Assembly (NCBI RefSeq): GCF_003762905.1
Contig: NZ_RJKS01000007.1
Location: 1 to 64,000, forward strand
Source: Curtobacterium sp. ZW137
GTDB lineage: Bacteria > Actinomycetota > Actinomycetes > Actinomycetales > Microbacteriaceae
Reading direction: 5' to 3'
Length of the DNA stretch: 64,000 bases
Both the position numbers and the translations under genes were made by a program. Positions 53,670 to 63,969 of this stretch are shown piece by piece. Positions within the stretch are counted from its first letter, which is position 1, and every line of letters starts with the position of its first letter. The notes under the pieces are model-generated. The model had not been told where the DNA came from. It saw nothing but the letters and a program-made list of their open reading frames with translations, and ran no database searches.

Positions 53670-54868
53670 CGGCGGCGGCCCGGTGTGGCGTGGGCGTCCG
53701 GGGCGAACGAGGCGACGACCTCGAAGCGGCCGCCGACGGCGCCCGTGTCGAGCCGTCCGCCGAGGAGCGCGGCGCGGTCCGCCATGCCCCGGCGGCCACG
53801 GCCGGGAACACCAGGAGGGTCGCCGGTCACGTCGTTCACGACACGCAGCTCGACGCGTCCGTCGTGATCGGTCAGGGTCATCTCGACGGGGGCTCCGGGG
53901 GAGTGCTTCATGGCGTTCGTCAGGGCTTCCTGGGCGATGCGGTACAGGGTGAGGGCGACCTCGTCGGAGAGGACGGGCCGTGTTGCCGGCTCGGTGAGGA
54001 CGACGGGGTACCCGCGCTGCCGGGCCTCGGCGACGAGGTCCGCGACGGTGTGGGCGACGGCCTCCCGGGGTGCCGGCCCGCCGCCGGGCGCGGCGATGGT
54101 CTGCTCGAGGGCGCCGAGGAGCGACCGGAGCTCCTGGAGGGCGCGGCGGCCGGTGGTCCCGATGATCTCGAGGGTCCGGGCGCGTTCGGCCTCCTCGGAC
54201 GCGTCGAGGTAGGCGGCGGAGTCGGCCTGCACGACCATGGCGGTGACGTGGTGGGTGACGATGTCGTGCAGGTCCCGTGCCAGCAGGTTGCGGGACTCGC
54301 GGACGGCGTCCTCCGCCGCCTGCATCTCGCGCGCTGCCTGCTCGGCGACCCGGCGCCGGACGAGGAGACCGACGAACCACGGGGTCGTGAGCACCAGGAA
54401 GAAGGTCGCCCAGTCGACGAGGCGTTCGGGTGAGCCCTCGGCGTGCAGGGCGAACGCGAGCAGCACGTACCCGGCGGCGACGACGACGGCGATCGTCCGC
54501 CGGTGCCGCTGCTCGTGGGCGGCGAACGAGTAGATCGCGACGAACAGGCCGAGCCCGGCGACCCCGGTGCCGACGCCGGCGAGCTGCGCCGCGGCGAACG
54601 CGACGCCCACCACGGCGAGCGCCGTCCCGGGGGCGACCCGGCGGGCGGCGAGGGTCAGGGACTGCCCGGCGATGAGGACCGGGGGCACCCACCCGGGGAC
54701 GGCGTGGTGCAGCTCGCCGAGCTCGACCCCGGCGACACCGAGGGGGAGGAGCGACAGGACGAAGAGCAGGATCCCGCCCGCGGCGTCGCGGACCCAGACG
54801 GGCAGGCCGTCCCACGGCACCCGGACACGCCGCTGCCGCGGGTCGCGCACCGGCGGACGAGACGACAT
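53666..54868 (-). CDS. Sensor histidine kinase (HPK7/NarX type)
   Basis: A 400-residue kinase with about five N-terminal membrane segments (residues 29-170), a DHp domain of the HisKA_3 type with His201 in ARDLHDIVTHHVTAM, and an ATPase domain with RIAQEALTNAMKHSPG (N box) and GRGRRGMADRAALLGG (G box). TAGCGT on the minus strand (54881-54876) ends 7 nt before the ATG. Pairs with the overlapping response regulator gene. Confidence 0.92.
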   Translation of the reverse strand: MSSRPPVRDPRQRRVRVPWDGLPVWVRDAAGGILLFVLSLLPLGVAGVELGELHHAVPGWVPPVLIAGQSLTLAARRVAPGTALAVVGVAFAAAQLAGVGTGVAGLGLFVAIYSFAAHEQRHRRTIAVVVAAGYVLLAFALHAEGSPERLVDWATFFLVLTTPWFVGLLVRRRVAEQAAREMQAAEDAVRESRNLLARDLHDIVTHHVTAMVVQADSAAYLDASEEAERARTLEIIGTTGRRALQELRSLLGALEQTIAAPGGGPAPREAVAHTVADLVAEARQRGYPVVLTEPATRPVLSDEVALTLYRIAQEALTNAMKHSPGAPVEMTLTDHDGRVELRVVNDVTGDPPGVPGRGRRGMADRAALLGGRLDTGAVGGRFEVVASFAPDAHATPGRRR

Positions 54869-54938
54869 GGTCTCGACGCTAGCGTGATCCGCTGCGCGGC
54901 TCGACGGCGGGTCCGGTAGCCGGGTCGCGACCACCACC

Positions 54939-54980
54939 GGACGGGAGGCTCGGTGCCAGCCGGCACCGGGCCTCCCGTCC
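54939..54980. repeat. 42-bp palindromic repeat, copy 2
   Basis: Arms GGACGGGAGGC / GCCTCCCGTCC around TCGGTGCCAGCCGGCACCGG. It lies just downstream of the minus-strand monooxygenase stop (54999) and before the kinase start, consistent with a terminator for the former. Confidence 0.88.
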
Positions 54981-54998
54981 GTCACGGGGTGACCGTGC

Positions 54999-56861
54999 TC
55001 AGGTGGTGACCATCACCTCGTCCATCCGGTGTGCGCGCCAGTCCGCCAGGACGTCGCGGAAGACCACCGGGCCCGGGCCGAAGGACGTGTTCCCGGTCGT
55101 CGCGGTCCCCTCGCGGTTGTAGTAGCCCGGCGTGCAGCCCGCGCGGAACGCGTCGTTGTCGATGGCGGTGGCGCGGATCGTGGCGGCCCACGCGTCCTCC
55201 GCGTCGCGGGTCGGCTCGACGTACCGCGCACCGGTGGCCCGCGCGGACCGGATCAGTTCGGCGATGTGGTCGGCCTGGTCCTGCAGGACGTGGACGAAGT
55301 TGACCGAGTTCGCGTTCTGCAGCGGCCCGAGCTGGAAGAGGTTCGGGAACCCGTGCGTGGTGAAGCCGTGGAGCGTCCGAGGGCCCCGTGCCCACGACGC
55401 GAGCAGCATGGTGCCGCCGCGACCGTGCACCGGCAGGCTGCCGGAGAGCACCCCGGAGACGCCGACCTCGAAGCCGGTGGCGAAGACGACGCAGTCGACC
55501 GGGTACTCGGTGTCGCCCACGACGACGCCGGTCTCGGTCATCCGGGTGATGCCGCCCGTGTCCGCAGTGTCGACGAGTGTGACGTTCGGCTCGTTGAACG
55601 CCTGCAGGTAGCGGTCGCTGAACGCCGGTCGCTTGCACATGTAGCGGTACCAGGGCTGCAGCGCCGCGGCGGTGGCCGGGTCCTCGACGACCTCGTCGAC
55701 ACGTGCGCGGACGTCCGTCATGTGCTGCAGGTCGAGCAGCTCGTCGAGACGCTCCCGCTCCGCCGGGTCGACGCGCTCGTCCACGGTGCCGGTGATCATC
55801 GTGCGCTGGATCCGCGCCGTCGCCGTCCATCCGTCCCGGGTGAGGTCCTCGTCGACCGGCGCGCCGGAGACCGTGCGGATGAAGTTCTCCTGGCGTTCGC
55901 GCTGCCAGCCAGGACGGAGCGACGCGGCCCACGCGGGGTCCGTCGGACGGTTGTCGCGCACGCCGATGGTCGAGGGGGTGCGCTGGAACACGAACAGGTG
56001 CTCCGCGTCGCGGGCGACGAACGGGACGACCTGGATTCCGGTGGCGCCGGTGCCGACGACCGCGACCCGCTTGTCGGCGAGTCCGGTCATCCCGCCCTCG
56101 GCCGTGCCGCCGGTGTAGCCGTAGTCCCATCGGCTGGTGTGGAAGGTGTGGCCGCGGAACGTCTCGATGCCCGGGATGCCCGGCAGTTTCGGCTCCGTCA
56201 GGGTCCCGGAGGACGTGACGACGAACCGTGCCCGGAAGTGGTCGCCGCGGTCGGTCTCGACCGTCCAGACGTCGTCGTCCTCGTCCCAGCGCAGTCCGGT
56301 CGCCCGGGTCTGGAACAGGGTGTCGCGGTACAGGTCGAAGGTCCGCCCGATGGCCATGGCGTGCTGGCGGATCTCCTCGCCCGGGGCGTACCGCCACCTC
56401 GGGACGGTGCCGACCTCCTCGAGGAGCGGCATGTAGACGTAGGACTCGATGTCGCAGTGGATCCCGGGGTACCGGTTCCAGTACCAGGTGCCGCCGAAGT
56501 CGCCGGCCTCGTCCATGATCCGGATGTCCTCGACGCCGTGGCCGCGGAGCCGGGCCGCGGTGACGAGTCCGCCGAAGCCGCCGCCGATGACCAGCACCTC
56601 GACGTCCGTGGTCACCGGCTCCCGGTCGGTCCGGGGCGTGTAGGGGTCCTTGGCGTAGTAGCCGAACGAGCCGGTCGCGCGGCGGTACTGGGTCGCGCCG
56701 TCCGGTCGGACGCGTCGGTCCCGTTCCTGCCGGTACCTCGCCCGGACCGCGTCGACGTCGACCCCGCGGCGTGCGAGGTCGGCGGACACGCGATCGGCCT
56801 CGGTCTGGACGGCGGTCCTCCGGACGGTGGCGATGCTGTCGGTGGCGATGCTGTCGGTCAT
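54999..56861 (-). CDS. Baeyer-Villiger-type flavin monooxygenase
   Basis: A 620-residue class B flavoprotein: FAD motif GGGFGG (93-98), the Baeyer-Villiger fingerprint FRGHTFHTSRWD (235-246, with Asp in the last position as in type I cyclohexanone-monooxygenase relatives) and NADPH motif GTGATG (270-275). An N-terminal extension of about 60 residues is Arg/Asp-rich. Substrate unknown: ketones, including cyclic ones, are the family's usual substrates. GAGAGG lies 6 nt before the ATG at 56861; ATG at 56867 would abut that site. Divergent from a MarR regulator. Confidence 0.88.
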   Translation of the reverse strand: MTDSIATDSIATVRRTAVQTEADRVSADLARRGVDVDAVRARYRQERDRRVRPDGATQYRRATGSFGYYAKDPYTPRTDREPVTTDVEVLVIGGGFGGLVTAARLRGHGVEDIRIMDEAGDFGGTWYWNRYPGIHCDIESYVYMPLLEEVGTVPRWRYAPGEEIRQHAMAIGRTFDLYRDTLFQTRATGLRWDEDDDVWTVETDRGDHFRARFVVTSSGTLTEPKLPGIPGIETFRGHTFHTSRWDYGYTGGTAEGGMTGLADKRVAVVGTGATGIQVVPFVARDAEHLFVFQRTPSTIGVRDNRPTDPAWAASLRPGWQRERQENFIRTVSGAPVDEDLTRDGWTATARIQRTMITGTVDERVDPAERERLDELLDLQHMTDVRARVDEVVEDPATAAALQPWYRYMCKRPAFSDRYLQAFNEPNVTLVDTADTGGITRMTETGVVVGDTEYPVDCVVFATGFEVGVSGVLSGSLPVHGRGGTMLLASWARGPRTLHGFTTHGFPNLFQLGPLQNANSVNFVHVLQDQADHIAELIRSARATGARYVEPTRDAEDAWAATIRATAIDNDAFRAGCTPGYYNREGTATTGNTSFGPGPVVFRDVLADWRAHRMDEVMVTT

Positions 56862-56880
56862 GGACATCCTCTCGAGCTGG

Positions 56881-56895
56881 TTAGCCTCAGGCTAA
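56881..56895. promoter_or_regulatory. Palindromic operator between monooxygenase and MarR genes
   Basis: TTAGCCT-C-AGGCTAA is a perfect 7-1-7 palindrome 20 nt before the monooxygenase ATG. On the minus strand it contains a TAGCCT -10 candidate. A MarR-type site is most likely; a DtxR/IdeR-like iron box is an alternative. Confidence 0.65.
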
Positions 56896-56982
56896 GCAGT
56901 TCGCCTTGGTGGGCGCTGGAGCCGCTCGGGGGAGCCGGCGCTCGAGCCGGCTCTGTGCTGGAGCCGGCCCTACGCTGGAGCC

Positions 56983-57450
56983 GTGACCGACCAGGACGAC
57001 GAGCGCACGCGTCTCGAGCAGCGCATCGGCGCGATGACGACACGCTTCGAGAGCGAGGGGCTCGCCGACATCGTCGAGCCGCTGCTCTCGCTCCGGCTGA
57101 CGCTGCAGCAGCTCAAGGTCCTCACCGTGCTCGTGACCGCCGAGGACGGCATGACCCTCACGACGCTCGCGTCGTCGTTCGGCGTCTCACTCGCCTCGAT
57201 GTCCGGCGTCGTGGACCGCCTGGTCGAGCAGGACGTCGTCGCACGGACGGCGGCCGAGGGGGACCAGCGGGTCCGGCGGCTCCGTGCCACGGCCCGCGGA
57301 CGCGATGCGGTCGGGCAGCTGATGGCGCGGCGGCCCGAGTACGGGTTGCGCGTCCTGCGGCGGCTCGACCTCGATGACCTGCGGGCGCTGGACCGCGGCA
57401 TGTCGGCGGTCCAGCGTGCCGTCTGGCCGGAGGGCGGCGAGCGCTCCTGA
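56983..57450 (+). CDS. MarR family regulator
   Basis: A 155-residue winged-helix regulator (SLRLTLQQLKVLTVLVTAED, TTLASSFGVSLASMSGVVDR, DVVARTAAEGDQRVRRLRAT). GTG start; TACGCT (56971-56976) ends 6 nt before it. The leader carries the direct repeat GCTGGAGCCG three times (56915, 56957, 56974), the last overlapping the -10 and start. Probably controls the divergent monooxygenase through the palindrome at 56881. Confidence 0.87.
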   Translation: MTDQDDERTRLEQRIGAMTTRFESEGLADIVEPLLSLRLTLQQLKVLTVLVTAEDGMTLTTLASSFGVSLASMSGVVDRLVEQDVVARTAAEGDQRVRRLRATARGRDAVGQLMARRPEYGLRVLRRLDLDDLRALDRGMSAVQRAVWPEGGERS

Positions 57451-57493
57451 CCCGGCGATGCGCCGGGCCGACCGTCCGGGTCGACCTTCCGGT

Positions 57494-57532
57494 CTGGCGG
57501 TCCGGACTGGCGGTCCGGTATGGCCGTCCGGA
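57494..57532. repeat. 13-bp direct repeat, three units
   Basis: CTGGCGGTCCGGA, CTGGCGGTCCGGT and ATGGCCGTCCGGA run head to tail in the 82-nt gap between the convergent MarR and TolB-like genes and touch the latter's stop codon. Units also pair with one another (CCGGAC/GTCCGG), so the array may act as a terminator. Confidence 0.8.
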
Positions 57533-58471
57533 TCACCGCGCGGGGGCGCCGATCGGGTAGTCGACGAAGGCGAAGGCCGACCCGTCGGGCGCCCAGCCGT
57601 TGACGTTGAGGGTGCCCTGACCGCCGTCGAGCTCGACGATCGTCTCGGCGGCCTGCCACACCGCCGGTCCCCAGTCGCTGACGGTGCCCGGCCCGGTCAC
57701 CAGGCGGAGCCGGACCCGCTCGTCCGCCGGGTGCCCTTGGGTACCGGGTGGGAACGACAGGAACACCGCGGCGTCACCCGTCGGCGTCGGGTGCGGGAAC
57801 CAGTTCACGTGCTCGTCGACGGTGAGCTGCTCGAGCTCCGTGCCGTCGGGACGGACACGGGCGATCTGCGCATGGCCGGGCGCTTCCTCGAACTGCGCCG
57901 TGTTGAACAGGATCCAGGCACCGTCGGGCGTCCACTCCGGGCCGTCGGCGGGACCGGGGGCGGTGGTGACGGCGCGGTCAGCGGTGCCGTCGACGGCGAG
58001 CACGTGGATCGTGCCGGAGGACCACACGTCGTCGCCGTCCGGGTCGAGCCGGACGTACGCGAGTTCGGTGCCGTCCGGGCTGACGCCGTGCAGGAAGTGC
58101 ATCGCACCGTCGTCCGGCGTGACCCGGGTCGCCGGACCGCCGGCGAGCGGGGCGCTCCAGATGTGGAAGTCCTCGGCGCTGACGTGGACCGTGACGCCGT
58201 CCGGGTCGAGGACGTGGTCGTTGTTGAGCGGCGGGACGCCCTCGATCGCGACCCGCTCCGGTGCGCTCGCGCCGTCGGACGGCATCGTCCAGAGGACGCC
58301 GTCCGCGTTCAGGACGAGTCGCCCGTCGGACGTCCAGTTCGGGGCTTCGTAGAGGCGCTCCGTGCTCTCGTGCACGGTCGTCACCGAGCGGTCCGCCCGG
58401 TTCCAGATCCGGACCCGGCAGCGCTGGCCCTCCAGCAGGACTCGTCCGGGCGGGGTGGTGTCGGTCGGCAT
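57533..58471 (-). CDS. TolB-like beta-propeller protein
   Basis: A 312-residue cytoplasmic protein made of WD40-like/TolB beta-propeller repeats; blades are recognisable from PNWTSDGRLVLNADG, HGVSPDGTELAYVRLD, EWTPDGAWILFNTA and GWAPDGSAFAFVDYP. No signal peptide or catalytic motif. Such proteins usually bind ligands or partners. It has no obvious operon partner; the alpha/beta hydrolase gene upstream on the same strand is 71 nt away. Confidence 0.82.
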   Translation of the reverse strand: MPTDTTPPGRVLLEGQRCRVRIWNRADRSVTTVHESTERLYEAPNWTSDGRLVLNADGVLWTMPSDGASAPERVAIEGVPPLNNDHVLDPDGVTVHVSAEDFHIWSAPLAGGPATRVTPDDGAMHFLHGVSPDGTELAYVRLDPDGDDVWSSGTIHVLAVDGTADRAVTTAPGPADGPEWTPDGAWILFNTAQFEEAPGHAQIARVRPDGTELEQLTVDEHVNWFPHPTPTGDAAVFLSFPPGTQGHPADERVRLRLVTGPGTVSDWGPAVWQAAETIVELDGGQGTLNVNGWAPDGSAFAFVDYPIGAPAR

Positions 58472-58542
58472 GGGTTCCCTCGGGATCTGCGGCGTCGTTG
58501 CTCGTGCCGGACGATCCAACCACACGGTCGTGCGCTCGCGGC

Positions 58543-59256
58543 TCACCCTGCGAGCAGCGCCTCGATCCGGTCCACGACCAGGTCGGGTCGGGTGATGAAC
58601 GGGTGGTGGCCGGTCGGGACCTCGACGGCGCGGGTCGCTCGCGACGCATGCTCCCGTTGCAGTGCGGTCGACGTGCTCCGGTCCTCGGTGCACACGAGGT
58701 AGGTCGAGTCGACGCCCTCCCAGCCGGCGGCCGTGGTCGGCGTGACGAAGGCGGCCGCGGTCTGCGCCGTGACCCGCTCCCACGCCGCGCGCTGGGTCGC
58801 GTCGTCGGCGTCCTGCAGGAACCGCGCCCCGAAGGACGACCGGTCGTACCCCGCGACCGCCAGGGTCCCGTCGCCGACCTCGGCGATCGACACCGGGTCG
58901 GGCTCGCCGCTCATGATCGCGGCCTGCGCCTGCCCGACGTCGGGCAGGTACGACGACACGTACAGCAGGTGCCGGACCGCGGGGTGGTGGCCGGCCTCGG
59001 CGACGACGGTGCCGCCGTAGGAGTGTCCGACGACGACGGCCCCGTCGGCCCCGTCCACCTCGTCGAGTGTGCGCCGGAGTGCGGCGGCGTCCTCGACCAG
59101 ACCGCCCTCGGGGACGCCGGACGCGGTCTCGCCGCAGGACGGCAGCGCCACCGCACGGCTGCGGACACCCGTGCGGGCGAGGAGCAGGTCGGCGGTCGGC
59201 TGCCACCACCAGGCACCGTCGCGGACCAGGGCGCCGTGGACGAAGAGGAGTTCCAT
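58543..59256 (-). CDS. Alpha/beta hydrolase
   Basis: A 237-residue hydrolase with FVHGALVRDGAWWW (oxyanion region), nucleophile elbow GHSYGG (77-82, Ser79) and catalytic His in TGHHPFI near the end. The layout resembles the small salicylate-esterase/hydroxynitrile-lyase-like group, substrate unknown. TAGCGT on the minus strand (59269-59264) ends 7 nt before the ATG, so the message is probably leaderless. Confidence 0.88.
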   Translation of the reverse strand: MELLFVHGALVRDGAWWWQPTADLLLARTGVRSRAVALPSCGETASGVPEGGLVEDAAALRRTLDEVDGADGAVVVGHSYGGTVVAEAGHHPAVRHLLYVSSYLPDVGQAQAAIMSGEPDPVSIAEVGDGTLAVAGYDRSSFGARFLQDADDATQRAAWERVTAQTAAAFVTPTTAAGWEGVDSTYLVCTEDRSTSTALQREHASRATRAVEVPTGHHPFITRPDLVVDRIEALLAG

Positions 59257-60263
59257 GGGGCCGACGCTACGGCCTCGTCCGCGACGCCGTCACGACGACC
59301 GCGACGGACCGGGCCGGCACGATCCCGACCGCCGAGGGTGTACCAGCAGGGCATTCCTCGTCCAGTTGCCGGCTCGTAGCGTGGTGGGCATGTCGCACAA
59401 GGACGACGTCAAGGAGTTCCTGACGTCACGCCGAGCCCGGATCACGCCCGAGCAGGTCTCGCTGCCCGGAGGACCGGGACGGCGCGTGCCCGGACTGCGT
59501 CGCACCGAGGTCGCGATGCTCGCCGGCATGAGCGTCGAGTACTACGCCAAGCTCGAACGCGGCGACCTCGTCGGGGTCTCCGACACCGTGCTCGTGGCGC
59601 TCGCGGACGCGCTGCTCCTCGACGACGCCGAGCGCGAGCACCTCTTCGACCTCTCCCGCGAGGCGAACGACTCCCCGGTCCGTCGGCGCCGGCGCCAGGT
59701 CCCCAAGGACGTCCGCACGAGCGTCCGCTGGGCACTCGACGGCTTCACCGCCGGCCCGGCGTTCGTCCGCAACGGCCGGATGGACGTCCTCGCCGAGAAC
59801 CAGCTGTTCCGGGGCCTCTACTGGGAGATGTACGAGCAGGAACACCGCCCGGTGAACCTCGCCCGGTTCGCGTTCCTGCACCGCGAGCTGTCCGAGCGCT
59901 TCTACCCGAACTGGGCGACGGCGGCCGACATCAACGTCGCGATCCTCCGGACCGAGGCCGGCCGGAACCCGCACGACCGAGCGCTGCAGGACCTCATCGG
60001 CGAGCTCTCCACGCGGAGCGACGAGTTCCGTGTCCGCTGGGGCGCGCACGACGTCCGCCACCACGCGCACGGCGACAAGCACTTCCACCACCCGGTCGTC
60101 GGCGACCTCGACCTCGTCTACGAGGCGATGGAGCCGATGGGCGAGCCCGGACTGAACTTCCTCGTGTACTCGGCCGAGCCCGGCTCGCCGACCGAGGAGT
60201 CCCTCCGGCTGCTCGCCAGCTGGGTGGCGACGAAGGAACGAGAACGAGAACAGGAGCAGCACC

Positions 60264-61654
<1,391 letters not shown>

Positions 61655-61786
61655 CGCCGGGCCCTGCGGTTTCCCGCACGATCGGGGATCCGTCATCGAC
61701 CACCGGCACCTCCCGGGATCACACTGTGCTCACCGCGGCGCACTTCCCCGCGGGCAGCGGCAACACCGTCCCGCGAGGAGCAGGCG

Positions 61787-62827
61787 ATGTCCGAGCCCCA
61801 CCCCGAGCCCGACCCCCGGATCTCGCACGCGCCACCCCGCCTGGCCTACGTGCTCACCTCCTACGGTGACGGCGAGCAGCTGCTCCGCCTCGTCCGGACG
61901 CTGCGCCGCGGCGACCCGCGCGCGGAGGTCGTCGTCCAGCACGACGAGACCCACCACCCGTTGGACCGTGCACCGCTCGAAGCGCTCGGCGTCCACGTCC
62001 TCCTCAGCCCGGAGACCATCGGCTGGGGCGACATCACCCTCGAACGCGCCCGCTGGCGACTGTTCGACTGGGTCCTGACGAACCTCGACGTCGACTGGGT
62101 GATGCTCCTCTCCGAGCAGGACTACCCGACGGCCCCGTTCGCGGTCCTGCACGCCCGCCTCACCGCCGCGACCGCCGCCGGGGACAACGCCGTCATCGAA
62201 GCCTGGCCGATCGCCGAGGTCCCGGACCCCGCGATCCGTGCCGAGGCCGAACAGCGCTACCGGTTCCAGTACCGCGCGCTCCCCGACATCGGGTTCGAAC
62301 GCCGCCTGCCGGAGCCGCTCGCGAAGGTGTTCCGCTGGGTGCGCGGTGTCGCGATCCACCGGCTCCGCGAGCACCGGCTGCCGGTCCGCCTGTACGCCCC
62401 GGCACCCGCGGTCGGCGCGCCGGCACGCATCGGGTTCCTGGCGCTGCGCAGCCCGTTCACCACGGACGCGCCGTGCTGGTTCGACAGCTGCTGGTTCGCC
62501 ATCGACCGCCGCGCGATGCAGGCCGTCGTCGACCGCACCACGAACGACCCCGCGCTGGTCCGGTACTTCGAGCGCACGATGATCCCGGTCGAGTCCGCCA
62601 CGGCGACGATCATCGGCAACGACCCAGCCCTGCACCTGGAGCGGGCGAGCCTGCACACCATCCGCTGGTCGGACACCACCTCCGGCCGACCGGACGTATT
62701 CACCCTGGACGACGTCCCGATGCTGACGGCCGCCGGGCTGCCGTTCGCGCGCAAGTTCGGCCCGGACCCCGCCGTGTTCGTCGCCCTGGACGAGCACGTC
62801 CTGCAGCATGCCGAGGAGGCATCATGA
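61787..62827 (+). CDS. GT14-like (core-2/I-branching type) glycosyltransferase
   Basis: A 346-residue protein resembling beta-N-acetylglucosaminyltransferases of family GT14: AYVLTSYGDGEQLLRLVRTL at the start, VQHDETHHP, and the diagnostic VMLLSEQDYPT, where relatives have LSGQDYP. A typical CWFDSCWFAIDRRAM block follows. No signal peptide or membrane anchor. GAGGAG lies before the ATG; the end overlaps the epimerase gene (ATGA), so both serve one pathway, perhaps a surface glycan. Confidence 0.8.
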   Translation: MSEPHPEPDPRISHAPPRLAYVLTSYGDGEQLLRLVRTLRRGDPRAEVVVQHDETHHPLDRAPLEALGVHVLLSPETIGWGDITLERARWRLFDWVLTNLDVDWVMLLSEQDYPTAPFAVLHARLTAATAAGDNAVIEAWPIAEVPDPAIRAEAEQRYRFQYRALPDIGFERRLPEPLAKVFRWVRGVAIHRLREHRLPVRLYAPAPAVGAPARIGFLALRSPFTTDAPCWFDSCWFAIDRRAMQAVVDRTTNDPALVRYFERTMIPVESATATIIGNDPALHLERASLHTIRWSDTTSGRPDVFTLDDVPMLTAAGLPFARKFGPDPAVFVALDEHVLQHAEEAS

Positions 62828-63906
62828 CCCGAACCGTCCTGATCACGGGAGGCGCCGGCTTCATCGGCTCCCGTCTGGCCGCCGACCTCGCCGGAGCCGG
62901 CGACGACGTCGTCCTGCTCGACTCCCTGCACCCGCAGGTGCACGCCTCCGGCTGGCCGGCCCTGCCCGCCGGCATCACGGCCATCCCGTTCGACGTCACC
63001 GTCCCGACGATGTGGGACGCGGTGCTGCGGTCGGTGCACCCGGACGTGGTCGTGCACCTCGCCGCGGAGACCGGGACCGGACAGTCGCTCACCGAGGCCA
63101 GCCGCCACACCCGCGTGAACGTCGTCGGCACGAGCGAGCTCCTCGACGGTCTGCACCGCGCCGGGGTGGTCCCGGAGCGCTTCGTCCTGGCGTCCTCCCG
63201 CGCGGTCTACGGCGAGGGCGACTGGGCCACGGCCTCGGGGGAGCGCTTCGCCGCCGACGCACGCGACGTACACCAGCTGGAGCGCGCGCAGTGGGACCCG
63301 GCGTCGCCGGACGGCTCGGTCGCGACACCGCTCGCCCACGCCGCCGCCACCACCCACCCGCGTCCGTCCAACGTGTACGCGGCGACGAAGCTCGCCCAGG
63401 AACACGTGCTGCACGCCTGGGCCTCCGCACACGGTGCGCCCCTCTCGGTCCTCCGGCTGCAGAACGTCTACGGACCCGGCCAGTCGCTGACGAACCCGTA
63501 CACGGGCATCGTCAGCCTCTTCGGTCGCCTGGCCCGCGATCACCGCTCGATCCCCGTCTACGAGGACGGCTCGATCACCCGCGACTTCGTCTTCGTCGAC
63601 GACGTGGTGCGGGCGCTCGCCGCGGCCACCCGCAGTGACCGCGCCGGCACGACGACCGTCGACATCGGTTCCGGTGCGCCGATGACCCTGCTCGACCTCG
63701 CCGGCGTCATCGCCGAGCAGGCGGGCGCACCGGCACCCCAGGTGACCGGCCAGTACCGGCTCGGCGACGTCCGCGCCGCCTTCGCGGACGTCACCGCGGC
63801 GGGCGCGCTGCTCGGTTACGAACCGCGCTTCGACCCGTCGCGCGGCGTCGCGCTCCTGCTCGACTGGATGGCGACCCAGGACGCACCGACGTTGCGAGCG
63901 GCCTGA
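62824..63906 (+). CDS. NAD-dependent sugar epimerase/dehydratase
   Basis: A 360-residue extended SDR of nucleotide-sugar type. Rossmann motif GGAGFIG at 9-15, catalytic pair in NVYAATKLAQEH (YxxxK), Ser in LASSRAVYGEG, and the substrate-side NVYGPGQSLTNPYTGI. RDFVFVDDVVRA is the family's fixed block. Translationally coupled to the glycosyltransferase upstream. Exact nucleotide sugar cannot be told. Confidence 0.88.
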   Translation: MTRTVLITGGAGFIGSRLAADLAGAGDDVVLLDSLHPQVHASGWPALPAGITAIPFDVTVPTMWDAVLRSVHPDVVVHLAAETGTGQSLTEASRHTRVNVVGTSELLDGLHRAGVVPERFVLASSRAVYGEGDWATASGERFAADARDVHQLERAQWDPASPDGSVATPLAHAAATTHPRPSNVYAATKLAQEHVLHAWASAHGAPLSVLRLQNVYGPGQSLTNPYTGIVSLFGRLARDHRSIPVYEDGSITRDFVFVDDVVRALAAATRSDRAGTTTVDIGSGAPMTLLDLAGVIAEQAGAPAPQVTGQYRLGDVRAAFADVTAAGALLGYEPRFDPSRGVALLLDWMATQDAPTLRAA

Positions 63907-63927
63907 CGCGGTGGTCTGACCACGACC

Positions 63928-63969
63928 CGACGGGAGGCTCGGTGCCAGCTGGCACCGGGCCTCCCGTCC
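63928..63969. repeat. 42-bp palindromic repeat, copy 3
   Basis: CGACGGGAGGC / GCCTCCCGTCC around TCGGTGCCAGCTGGCACCGG, 22 nt after the epimerase stop. Almost identical to copy 2 (54939). Probable terminator. Confidence 0.88.

Noticed and set aside
56881-56895. Confident DtxR/IdeR iron box
   Set aside because: Only part of the 19-bp iron-box consensus is matched and the site lies between a MarR gene and its divergent neighbour, so a MarR site is more likely.
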